From: Opitutia bacterium
GTDB taxonomy: Bacteria; Verrucomicrobiota; Verrucomicrobiia; Opitutales; UBA953
DNA length: 31,552 nt
Assembly (NCBI GenBank): GCA_947460445.1
Contig: CANHHS010000003.1
Span: forward strand, 1 to 31,552
Direction: 5' to 3'
Both the position numbers and the translations under genes were made by a program. The notes beneath the pieces were generated by a model that worked only from the letters and a program-made list of their open reading frames with translations, was not told where the DNA came from and searched no databases. Within the stretch, counting starts at the first letter, position 1. Each line of letters opens with the position of its first letter. Positions 23,133 through 30,950 of the stretch are shown here, in pieces.

Positions 23133-25423
23133 GTTCTTCACGCTCCGCATGGATGTTGGGTGTAGGTGGAATGGGCGTTGGGCCTTTGGCGATATACCTT
23201 AAGAGCGAGGGTTGGGATGTGCGTGGTTGCGATGATGCCATGGGTGGCCCCATGGCTGCGCAGCTTGCGACTGCGGGTATTCCTTTACAGGCGAGTATAG
23301 AAACAGGGAGTTGGATGCCTCAGCTTGTTGCGCATACGAGCGCCATAAAGACGGGTCATCCATTGCGTGAACAAGCCATGAAGGCTAACTGCCGCATCAT
23401 CCGACGCGGTGAACTTCTGGCCGAACAAGCAAGCGCTCGCCGCCTTGTAGCCATTTGTGGTAGTCACGGAAAAACCACGACCTGCGGAATGGTCATTACG
23501 GCCTTAACGGCCGCGGGTGCGGATTTCGGTTATGTGCTCGGTGGCCTTTTCCGTGATCCATCCCTAGCGCCTGCACGAGCGACGACTGGTTCCGACTGGC
23601 TCGTTGCTGAAGTCGATGAAAGCGACGGGACAATTGGGGGATTTTCTCCTGAAGTGACTGTCGCAGTTAATCTCGATTGGGATCATCCTGATTATTATCG
23701 AACCGAAGCAGACCTTGAGCGTGTTTTTGCCGAACTTTTCCAACGTACACGTAGTCTTATTCTTATCCCACATGGAAACGCACGGTTGCATCGCTTAACA
23801 CAGGGCGTCACGGCCCGGGTGCTGACAGTGGGCGAGGGTGGTGACTTTGATTTACGTGCCGTTGCTGCTACCCACGGAAGTTCAGAAGTCGAAGTTAGCG
23901 GACTTTGGGCTAAAGGAAAATTAACATTACCCGTTGCGGGCTCATTTAACCGGATGAACGCAGGTTTTGCCCTCGCAGTCGCTCAGCACATTGCCGGGCA
24001 AATCGGCACAGTACCCTTGGGCGTCTGGACGGGCATCCGTCGTCGCCAAGATACACTTTTCGAGCGCTCAGGTTTGCGAGTGTTGGCTGATTACGCACAT
24101 CACCCGACGGAAATTGCTGCTTTGTTGGGTCTTTTACGTGAAACGCATTTAGGAAAACTAATCGTTGTCTTCCAGCCCCACCGTCATACGCGGACGCGTC
24201 AATATGCGGCGGCATTCCGTGAAGCACTCTCCGTTGCCGATAACGTACTCATTTTGCCAGTATATGCAGCGGGTGAAGCGCCGATAGAAGGTGGCAGCTC
24301 TGACAGTATTTTATCAGGCACGGGGGTTGAAAAATTCCAGCTTATCCAAAATCGTACCGAGTTACCGCAAATCTTAAAAGCGTTGGTAAGAGATCATGAT
24401 GCAATTGTGGCTTTTGTAGGAGCGGGCGATATTGAAAAAGACGCCACAGCTTTTGCGCGTGATTGTTGGCGTGCGCCTACTGCGCCGCATGCGCCTGCAG
24501 ATTTTGCAAATCGAGTAACACCGTTTCTTTCCTCTCCGAATGTGCTTCGCCGTCATGAATCTTTGGCACGGCGTGTGACCTTGGGCGTAGGTGGAGTCGC
24601 AGAATGGTATGCAGAGCCAGCAACCGTTGAAGATTGTGTGGCATTACTACGTGCGGCTGCGGAATGTGACTTACCCGTCTTTACAATCGGTCGTGGATCA
24701 AACCTTCTTGTGCCAGATGATGGCTATCCTGGATTAGTGATCCATCTCTCCTCAGAGCACTGGGGGGCGGTGCGTAAAGTCGACGATTTACGGTTACACG
24801 TGGGAGGAGGTGTGCGCCTGAAAGAACTTTGTGGATTCGCTGCGCGCGAAGGTATGGCTGGTTTTGAATTTCTTGAAGGCATTCCTGGTACGATTGGTGG
24901 TTCTTTGCGTATGAATGCGGGAGCCATGGGCAGTTGGATTTTTGACCGTGTTGAGTCGGTTGAATGGCTCGGGCTCGACGGCCATGTGCGTACCGCAAGG
25001 CGAGCTGGACTGGATGCTACCTATCGCGATTGCCCACAACTCCATGGAGCGGTGGTGCTCTCAGCTGTTCTCATTGCAGAGGGTCGGGATGATCCAAGTA
25101 ATATTCGTGTGAAGATGGAGAAGATGTCTGCGCAGCGTCGTGCAACACAACCACGCGAAGCGAGTGCGGGTTGCGTCTTCCGTAATCCACCGGCCGATAA
25201 GGCAGGCCGTCTTATCGAGATGAGTGGGTTAAAGGGCGATGTGCAGGGTGGAGCAAAAGTCTCTCCAATCCATGCTAACTTCATCGTGAATACGGGTGAA
25301 GCCACCGCAGCGGATATCCTTTTACTTCTGCGTCGCGTACGGGGAGTGGTTAAGGCCGAGCGCGGGATAGAGCTTGAACCTGAAATTATTGCACTTGGGA
25401 AAGAATGGAGGGATTTATTATGA
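23129..25423 (+). CDS. murC-murB: Fused UDP-MurNAc:L-alanine ligase and UDP-MurNAc dehydrogenase
   Basis: One 764-residue chain carries two enzymes. Residues 1 to about 450 are MurC: GVGGMGVGPLA (11-21), ATP loop CGSHGKTTT (110-118), EVDESDGT (161-168) and DYAHHPTEI (321-329). After a short linker, residues about 465-764 are MurB, the FAD enzyme that makes UDP-MurNAc: GRGSNLLVPDDGY (521-533), GFEFLEGIPGTIGGSLRMNAGA (578-599), SAGCVFRNP (679-687) and HANFIVNTGEA (715-725). The usual catalytic Ser of the S.GS.FKNP motif is Cys682. The reading frame runs without break across the linker, so this is a true fusion. MurB acts directly before MurC in the pathway, so channelling is plausible. Confidence 0.95.
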   Translation: MSSSRSAWMLGVGGMGVGPLAIYLKSEGWDVRGCDDAMGGPMAAQLATAGIPLQASIETGSWMPQLVAHTSAIKTGHPLREQAMKANCRIIRRGELLAEQASARRLVAICGSHGKTTTCGMVITALTAAGADFGYVLGGLFRDPSLAPARATTGSDWLVAEVDESDGTIGGFSPEVTVAVNLDWDHPDYYRTEADLERVFAELFQRTRSLILIPHGNARLHRLTQGVTARVLTVGEGGDFDLRAVAATHGSSEVEVSGLWAKGKLTLPVAGSFNRMNAGFALAVAQHIAGQIGTVPLGVWTGIRRRQDTLFERSGLRVLADYAHHPTEIAALLGLLRETHLGKLIVVFQPHRHTRTRQYAAAFREALSVADNVLILPVYAAGEAPIEGGSSDSILSGTGVEKFQLIQNRTELPQILKALVRDHDAIVAFVGAGDIEKDATAFARDCWRAPTAPHAPADFANRVTPFLSSPNVLRRHESLARRVTLGVGGVAEWYAEPATVEDCVALLRAAAECDLPVFTIGRGSNLLVPDDGYPGLVIHLSSEHWGAVRKVDDLRLHVGGGVRLKELCGFAAREGMAGFEFLEGIPGTIGGSLRMNAGAMGSWIFDRVESVEWLGLDGHVRTARRAGLDATYRDCPQLHGAVVLSAVLIAEGRDDPSNIRVKMEKMSAQRRATQPREASAGCVFRNPPADKAGRLIEMSGLKGDVQGGAKVSPIHANFIVNTGEATAADILLLLRRVRGVVKAERGIELEPEIIALGKEWRDLL
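25407..25412 (+). promoter_or_regulatory. Shine-Dalgarno sequence for ddl
   Basis: GGAGGG lies inside the last codons of murC-murB, 7 nt before the ATG at 25420. It decides the ddl start over an in-frame ATG at 25405. It is the only strong Shine-Dalgarno sequence I see at a gene start in the window. Confidence 0.6.
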
Positions 25424-26331
25424 GTCAGCACGAACTTATCATTCTTTGTGGCGGTCGTTCGTCGGAGCGTGAAGTTTCCCTCCGTTCGGGCGCAGCGGTC
25501 GCTCAGGCTTTACCCGGCTCACGCCTGGTGACACTAGAGTCAGACGCATTACCTGAATGGTTGGACGCGCAAAAACACATCGTTCTCCCCATGCTTCATG
25601 GCGGATGGGGTGAGGGCGGCCAGATGCAGGCTGAGTTGGAAGCTCGCGGTATTTCTTTTGCAGGTTCCGGTGCGGCCGCGAGCCGGCTTTGCATGGATAA
25701 GGTGGCGACAAAGGCTAAGTTGCGTGCCATTGGTTTGCCCGTCGCCGATGAAATTTCTTTTGATGGTGCTTCGCCGCCAACGGTTGAAGTTTTACTCGGA
25801 CGTCTTGGGCCAATTATTTTTGTGAAACCCGTTGATCAAGGAAGTAGCGTTGGTTTACACCGTGCTGAAGGGCAGGTGCAAGTTCAGCATGTGTTAAGTT
25901 CTTTGGGGTCGGGTCGCTGGATGGCGGAACCCAATCTTTCGGGTCGTGAGTTGACGGTGGGCTTGCTCGAAGGAAAAGCTTTAGCGATTGTCGAGATTGT
26001 GTCTCCCAGTGGCGTTTATGATTATCACAGTAAATATGCGCCCGGTGGGTCGCAGCATATTGCCCCTGCGCTTCTCTCGCCTGAAATTACCGCTAAAATT
26101 TTAAAAGCCGCCGAAGAAGCTTTCGCGGTTTGTGGGTGTCGTGATTTTGCGCGAGTTGACATCATTCTCTCCCTGACAGGTGCCTTCCATATTTTAGAGA
26201 TTAACACGTTGCCCGGTATGACTGAAACGAGTTTGCTTCCAGACTGTGCTGCGTGTTGTGGAATCAGTTACTCTGAGTTGGCTTCACGGATGTCCCGTGG
26301 TGCTATTAAACGATCCAGCCTCGCCTCCTAA
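25420..26331 (+). CDS. ddl: D-alanine:D-alanine ligase
   Basis: The 303-residue ATP-grasp enzyme makes the D-Ala-D-Ala dipeptide used by MurF. It shows CGGRSSEREVSLRSG (10-24) with the first catalytic Glu, HGGWGEGGQMQ (60-70), VKPVDQGSSVGLHRA, EIVSPSGVYDYHSKYAPG and the Mg-binding end LEINTLPGMTETSLLP. HGxxGEDG has Gly instead of Asp. The YDYHSKY segment suits a Y/F-type, D-Ala-preferring enzyme, not a D-lactate ligase. The start forms ATGA with murCB and has a good Shine-Dalgarno sequence. The stop TAA shares its last base with the ftsQ ATG. Confidence 0.94.
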   Translation: MSQHELIILCGGRSSEREVSLRSGAAVAQALPGSRLVTLESDALPEWLDAQKHIVLPMLHGGWGEGGQMQAELEARGISFAGSGAAASRLCMDKVATKAKLRAIGLPVADEISFDGASPPTVEVLLGRLGPIIFVKPVDQGSSVGLHRAEGQVQVQHVLSSLGSGRWMAEPNLSGRELTVGLLEGKALAIVEIVSPSGVYDYHSKYAPGGSQHIAPALLSPEITAKILKAAEEAFAVCGCRDFARVDIILSLTGAFHILEINTLPGMTETSLLPDCAACCGISYSELASRMSRGAIKRSSLAS

Positions 26332-27308
26332 TGTTCACTGCATTTCTACGCCGGTTATTTGGATTCGATCATCGCGAAGCTTACCGTGGTCCCGATGACC
26401 GTGACTGGCGTCGTTTTGTCCCGCAAGAAGTGCAACGTGTTCCGCAGACGGCTACAGGTCGTCGACGTGTTGCGCGTTCTTGGATTTCGGGAACCTTGGT
26501 TGGGACCTTCTTTATTCTTTTAGTTGCGTTGGTCTGGTTTGCTTTAGACAGCGAAGGTGGACCTGAGAACACGATTGCAATTCGTTTTCGCACAGATGGT
26601 TTTTTGCCTGACAGCGTGGCTCGACGTGCGATCTCGCCCATAGGTGCAGAAGGTTCTCAAGACGTTATTACGATTCGACAAACACTTGAGGCTGAACCTC
26701 AGGTGCTTTCGGCTAAAGTCCGCCGGTTGGGTAACGGCACAATCGACATTGATTTACACGAACGTCTGGCTGTCGGTCGACTGGAAGTCATGCAAGCAGA
26801 TGGTAAACCCCAGTTGCGTCTTTTAGGTTCAGATGGGGTACCCTTTGTTGGGGTTGGTTATCCGCAACAAGCCATACGTAATCTCCCAGCGGTGATTGAT
26901 TTGCCTGCCGAAGTACACCGTGAAGGGGTCAAATCGGGTGCGCTTGAACTTGCGGCAGCATTTCTTGCGTCCGCACGTAAGGGCTATCCGCAGCTACACC
27001 GAGAGTGGGAGTCTATTTCTTTGCGGGATTGCTTTGATGGTCGTGCAGATATCTCGGGAGCTTCATTGCGAGTTCGTATTCGTCCAGCCTCTCAGCCTCT
27101 CGATCGTGCTGCCTTAACCGAAGTTGTCTTCTCGAATGCGGAGTGGGCTAGAGAGTTGTCACTTTATGCGGGTTTGGATATTGATAGGGTTCTTCGCCGT
27201 CCGGGCATGAATTCACCTTCATACGTTTTAAAACTTCACATTCGTAATCGTTCACAACCTGGAGCAGCTACGATTGAACCCCGCCTTGTACCCCCTTCTT
27301 CCCGATGA
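26331..27308 (+). CDS. ftsQ: FtsQ-like division protein
   Basis: The 325-residue protein has an Arg-rich cytoplasmic part of about 50 residues, one membrane segment (about 51-71, WISGTLVGTFFILLVALVWF) and a periplasmic domain. The latter has VLSAKVRRLGNGTIDIDLHERLAVGRL (about 124-150), the strand pattern of the FtsQ/DivIB beta domain after POTRA. Sequence identity to model FtsQ proteins looks low, so the name rests on topology and on position between ddl and ftsA, as in the standard cluster. FtsQ recruits FtsB/FtsL to the septum. It shares 1 nt with ddl and overlaps ftsA by 4 nt. Confidence 0.85.
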   Translation: MFTAFLRRLFGFDHREAYRGPDDRDWRRFVPQEVQRVPQTATGRRRVARSWISGTLVGTFFILLVALVWFALDSEGGPENTIAIRFRTDGFLPDSVARRAISPIGAEGSQDVITIRQTLEAEPQVLSAKVRRLGNGTIDIDLHERLAVGRLEVMQADGKPQLRLLGSDGVPFVGVGYPQQAIRNLPAVIDLPAEVHREGVKSGALELAAAFLASARKGYPQLHREWESISLRDCFDGRADISGASLRVRIRPASQPLDRAALTEVVFSNAEWARELSLYAGLDIDRVLRRPGMNSPSYVLKLHIRNRSQPGAATIEPRLVPPSSR

Positions 27309-28540
27309 AAGCTAAGACTTCTACCGCCCCTGGGCGCATTGCCGCTCTTGATATTGGCACACATAAAACTGTCGTCTTGGTTGGCCAAATTGTTGATCGA
27401 CGTGTTCGCTTACTAGGCTTCGGTGAGCGCCGCACTGAGGGCGTTGTTAAAGGCGTTGTGCAAGATCTCGAGCGTTTAACGGAATGTGTACACCAAGTGA
27501 TTGCCGACGCTGAGCGCAGTTCGGGGGTCCCCTTGCATGATCTCTACGCCTCGGTGAATGGCCCAATGGTTGATGGTGAGCGGGTAAAGGGTATGATGCC
27601 TGTGCCTGGTCGGGATCGTCGCGTCACCGCTGCTGATGTTGAAGCCGCTAATTTATCTGCACGTCGGATTGAGCCGCCACCCGGACGCTACACGCTTCTT
27701 TATATGCGCCAACCAACGTTGTTGGATGGCAAGCAGGTAGCGAATCCCGTCGGTATGGTTGGCGAGCGGTTAGAGGTGAATTTCTGGCGGGTAACGCATG
27801 AGGACAGTACTCTCCGGCAGCGCGTTGGGATGATTAACGGAATGGCCTTACACCTGCGTGACTTCTTATTGGGCAGTCACGCCGCAGGTTGTTCTGTTGT
27901 GAGTGATGCCGAAAAGCGCACCGGCTGTTTGGTAATTGATTTTGGTGCCGGTACGACGAATTGGATTCTTTATTACCGTGAGCATATTTTGTGTGCGGGG
28001 TGCATCTCGGTTGGTGGCGAGCACGTTACCAATGACCTTTGTTCGGCGCTACGTGTGCGCCGTGAGTTTGCTGAAGAAGTTAAGTTGCGTTATGCCAGTG
28101 CGATTCACCGCCCTGAAGACGCTAATCTCACTATCTTAAAAGAAGGTGCAGTCGGCGGTGATCAGCAATTCAATCGCGGCACGATTAATCTCGTGACGTC
28201 TGTTCGAATCCGGGAACTCTTAGAACAAGTTCAGCAAGATATTCAGACGCGGATGCGGGCAATTTTTGGGCGCGATGTCGAAGTGACTCCGGCTTTATTG
28301 CCATCGGGTATCATTCTGACGGGTGGTGCTTCTCAGTTGGCGGGTCTCGCAGAAGCTACCACGCAAGTTTTACGCTTACCCGCTCGTCTTGGTGTACCCG
28401 TTACCGAGGCAGAGGCTTTGCGTAAGCCAGAGTATGCATGTGTGCTCGGGATTATGGCAGCTGCCCTGGTGAATGAGGCTCCCCCGCGCCGTCAGCCGCG
28501 TGGCATCTGGGCTCAAATACGTGCCCTTTTCCGTCTCTAA
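27305..28540 (+). CDS. ftsA: Cell division actin homologue FtsA
   Basis: The 411-residue ATPase of the actin fold tethers FtsZ filaments to the membrane. Visible sites are phosphate loop 1 AALDIGTHKTVVLVG (13-27), the 1C domain with VTAADVEAANLSARRI and DGKQVANPVGMVGERLEV (141-158), phosphate loop 2 VIDFGAGTTNW (210-220) and the adenosine motif LTGGASQLAGL (338-348). The last 12 residues (RGIWAQIRALFRL) form the amphipathic helix that targets the membrane. All expected parts are present, in contrast to the degenerate FtsZ encoded next. ftsZ starts 1 nt after the stop. Confidence 0.94.
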   Translation: MKAKTSTAPGRIAALDIGTHKTVVLVGQIVDRRVRLLGFGERRTEGVVKGVVQDLERLTECVHQVIADAERSSGVPLHDLYASVNGPMVDGERVKGMMPVPGRDRRVTAADVEAANLSARRIEPPPGRYTLLYMRQPTLLDGKQVANPVGMVGERLEVNFWRVTHEDSTLRQRVGMINGMALHLRDFLLGSHAAGCSVVSDAEKRTGCLVIDFGAGTTNWILYYREHILCAGCISVGGEHVTNDLCSALRVRREFAEEVKLRYASAIHRPEDANLTILKEGAVGGDQQFNRGTINLVTSVRIRELLEQVQQDIQTRMRAIFGRDVEVTPALLPSGIILTGGASQLAGLAEATTQVLRLPARLGVPVTEAEALRKPEYACVLGIMAAALVNEAPPRRQPRGIWAQIRALFRL

Positions 28541-28541
28541 T

Positions 28542-29681
28542 ATGTCTGCTGAACAACCTATTCTTCTGGTGGGTGTAGGTGGTGCCGGTTGCGCGCTTGT
28601 TGGGCAGTTAAGCAACACGATGCCGCCGAGTATTCGAACTTTAGCCGTGGATGCCGACGCATCGTCATTGGCCAGTTGTGGTGTTGTTGATCAAGTTCAA
28701 ATCGGCCGCGCAGTCTTGCGGGGTTTAGGTGCAGGTGGAGAAGCCAAAATGGGTGCTTCCGCTGCGGAAGCTGACTTGGCTGAGTTGCGTCGTTGGTTGG
28801 CTGGTCCAGCCGTGGTTGTATTCGTCACCGGTCTCGGTGGCGGCGTCAGCGGTGGTGCCACGGGTGTACTCGCTGCTTTAGCTGCAGAAGCGGGCGCGAT
28901 TGTCCTTGGATTAGTCACATTGCCTTTTACGCATGAGGGTGAGCATCGGCAAAGTTCAGCCCGTGACGCCCTTGTGGCCATTAATTTAAAAGCCCACGGC
29001 GTGGTGGTACTGCGAAATGATGATCTTCTGCAAATGGTTAAGCCCGAAGCACCCGCGACGGAAATGTTTGCAGAAACGCGACGGTGGATGGGCTCTGCTT
29101 TGGAATCCCTTTCAGGTTTTTTTGCACCCGGTGCGTTGATGCCACTCGACCCCGGTGCGTTGCGGGCGCTGTTTCCTTCGCTCGGCTGCTTAACGATTTT
29201 TGCGACAGGTGAAGGCGAAGGTGCCACTGCAGTGGTTACGGCTGCTCGAGCTGCATTGGCGTCACCACTTTTGCCCCACGGTCCAGAAGCTACACGCGTT
29301 GACCATTTACTCGTGCAAGTCGTCGGCGGGCCATCGTTGACTACGGGCGACTGCCAGGCTGCCGTAGCTCTCTTGCGTGCTGAGCTCGGCGGCGATCGGG
29401 TGACGCTTTTAGGTGCACGGATGGATGGAGCGCTCGAAGGTAAAGCCCGTGTTTCTATACTTGGCGCATCACCGCCAGCGCCTCCGGGTAAAGTCAAAAT
29501 GGCAAAAGGTAAGCGGCCATCCAAGGCAGCTCTGGATGCATCTCAGCAGATGTTTGGTTTTGCCTTAGAACAAAATCTCCGGCGTGGCCTCTTTGGTATG
29601 GCCGAGCCAACTTTGTTTAATGGTGAAGACGTGGACGTGCCTACTTACTTGCGTAAAGGCATCCGAATTCAGTCTAGTTGA
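28542..29681 (+). CDS. ftsZ: Highly divergent FtsZ
   Basis: The 379-residue protein keeps the FtsZ order of parts: T1 loop LLVGVGGAGCA (8-18), VDADASSL (36-43) where VNTDAQAL is usual, RGLGAGGEAKMG (60-71), VTLPFTHEGEHR (125-136), RNDDLL (158-163) and ATGEGEG (221-227). The C-terminal peptide GEDVDVPTYLRKGIRI (361-376) is typical for binding FtsA. Two functional sites differ. The T4 signature GGGTGTG reads GGGVSGG (99-105), and the T7 loop NLDFAD reads PLDPGA (201-206), so the catalytic Asp is Ala206. GTP binding may be altered and hydrolysis by the normal route seems unlikely. ATG 28542 lies 1 nt after ftsA. It may be the main FtsZ or a partner of a second one elsewhere. Confidence 0.85.
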   Translation: MSAEQPILLVGVGGAGCALVGQLSNTMPPSIRTLAVDADASSLASCGVVDQVQIGRAVLRGLGAGGEAKMGASAAEADLAELRRWLAGPAVVVFVTGLGGGVSGGATGVLAALAAEAGAIVLGLVTLPFTHEGEHRQSSARDALVAINLKAHGVVVLRNDDLLQMVKPEAPATEMFAETRRWMGSALESLSGFFAPGALMPLDPGALRALFPSLGCLTIFATGEGEGATAVVTAARAALASPLLPHGPEATRVDHLLVQVVGGPSLTTGDCQAAVALLRAELGGDRVTLLGARMDGALEGKARVSILGASPPAPPGKVKMAKGKRPSKAALDASQQMFGFALEQNLRRGLFGMAEPTLFNGEDVDVPTYLRKGIRIQSS

Positions 29682-29726
29682 TTCCCCGGTTGCTCCTTGG
29701 CTTAGTTCTTCTACGTTACTTCCTGC

Positions 29727-30950
29727 ATGGCCGCCTTTGATGTCGCCCGTATTCGCCAAGACTTTCCCTTATTGGAACGGAAAGAGCGGGGTCATGTTTT
29801 GGCCTACTTAGACAGTGCCGCGAGTTCTCAGAAACCTCAGTGTGTTATTGATACCATCGCGCGTTATTACCGTGAACAGCATGCAAATATTCACCGTGGT
29901 GTTTACCGTTTGAGCGAAGAAGCGACTGCCGCTTACGAATCCGCGCGCAAATCCGTCGCCCGTTTCTTGCATGCACCGGATGCCCGCGGGGTTATTTTTG
30001 TACGCGGTGCTACCGAAGCGATTAACCTGGTTGCTGATAGTTGGGGGCGTGCGTACTTAAAGCCTAACGACGAGATTCTGCTCACAGCGATGGAGCATCA
30101 TGCCAACATTGTGCCTTGGCAGGTTGCGGCAGAGCGTGCGGGTGCCCGTGTGGTTGTTTGTCCCATTACCGCATCTGGCGAAGTCGACATGGTGGCATTC
30201 GCCAAGTTGCTTTCACCGCGGACGCGTCTTGCATCCTTCGTCCACGTGTCGAATGCACTGGGCACAGTAAACCCAGTTGTGGAAATGACACGCTTAGCGA
30301 AAGCGGTCGGCGCCACGGTCTTGATTGATGCGTGTCAGTCAGCGAGCCACTTTGACGTCGATGTGACGGCACTTGGTTGCGACTTCCTCTGTTTCTCAGG
30401 ACATAAAGTCTGTGGTCCGACTGGTATCGGCGTACTTTGGGGCCGACCTGAGTTGCTTGATCAAATGCCTCCGTACCAAACCGGCGGCGACATGATCCAG
30501 AAGGTTGATTTTGCCGGTACGACCTATCGTCCTGCGCCTGAGCGCTTCGAAGCGGGCACACCGCACATCTCGGGCGCCATTGCCCTGGCCGTTGCCCTAG
30601 ATTACGTCACAAAGTTACGTCCATCTGCGCACGCTTACGAACAGCAGCTGCTGGCAAGTGCGACGGAAAAACTTCGGGCAATTCCAGGGCTTCGCATTGT
30701 GGGTGAAGCCAATGAAAAGGTGTCGGTTATCTCTTTCTTAATCGATGGTGCACACCACCACGATGTTGGCATGCTGCTTGATGCCGATGCGGTTGCTGTT
30801 CGTGTTGGCCATCATTGCTGCATGCCCTTGATGAAAGTTCTCGGCATTCCTGGTACCGTGCGCGCTTCTTTTGCCTTTTATAACACGGAAGAAGAAGTGG
30901 ATCGTTTGGCGACATCGCTTGTGAAGGTGCGTGCGATGACATCGCGCTAA
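29727..30950 (+). CDS. sufS: Cysteine desulfurase, SufS type
   Basis: The 407-residue PLP enzyme mobilises sulfur from cysteine for Fe-S cluster assembly. Landmarks are YLDSAASSQKP (27-37), RGATEAINLVA (93-103), MEHHANIVPWQ (122-132), the PLP-binding Lys227 in SGHKVCGPTGIG (224-235) and the active-site Cys364 in RVGHHCCMPLM (359-369). SGHK(LM)(YL)GPTG and RAGHHCAQP are the more common forms, so an extra Cys follows the catalytic one. No other suf gene is next to it. It starts 45 nt after ftsZ, and its stop overlaps the stop of the convergent gene. A CsdA-type desulfurase is the alternative. Confidence 0.92.
   Translation: MAAFDVARIRQDFPLLERKERGHVLAYLDSAASSQKPQCVIDTIARYYREQHANIHRGVYRLSEEATAAYESARKSVARFLHAPDARGVIFVRGATEAINLVADSWGRAYLKPNDEILLTAMEHHANIVPWQVAAERAGARVVVCPITASGEVDMVAFAKLLSPRTRLASFVHVSNALGTVNPVVEMTRLAKAVGATVLIDACQSASHFDVDVTALGCDFLCFSGHKVCGPTGIGVLWGRPELLDQMPPYQTGGDMIQKVDFAGTTYRPAPERFEAGTPHISGAIALAVALDYVTKLRPSAHAYEQQLLASATEKLRAIPGLRIVGEANEKVSVISFLIDGAHHHDVGMLLDADAVAVRVGHHCCMPLMKVLGIPGTVRASFAFYNTEEEVDRLATSLVKVRAMTSR

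Noticed and set aside
28697..29524. Minus-strand open frame of 275 codons opposite ftsZ
   Set aside because: The product is a low-complexity Ala/Pro/Ser/Arg string, as expected from the complement of an Ala/Gly-rich gene, and it has no start context or domain.
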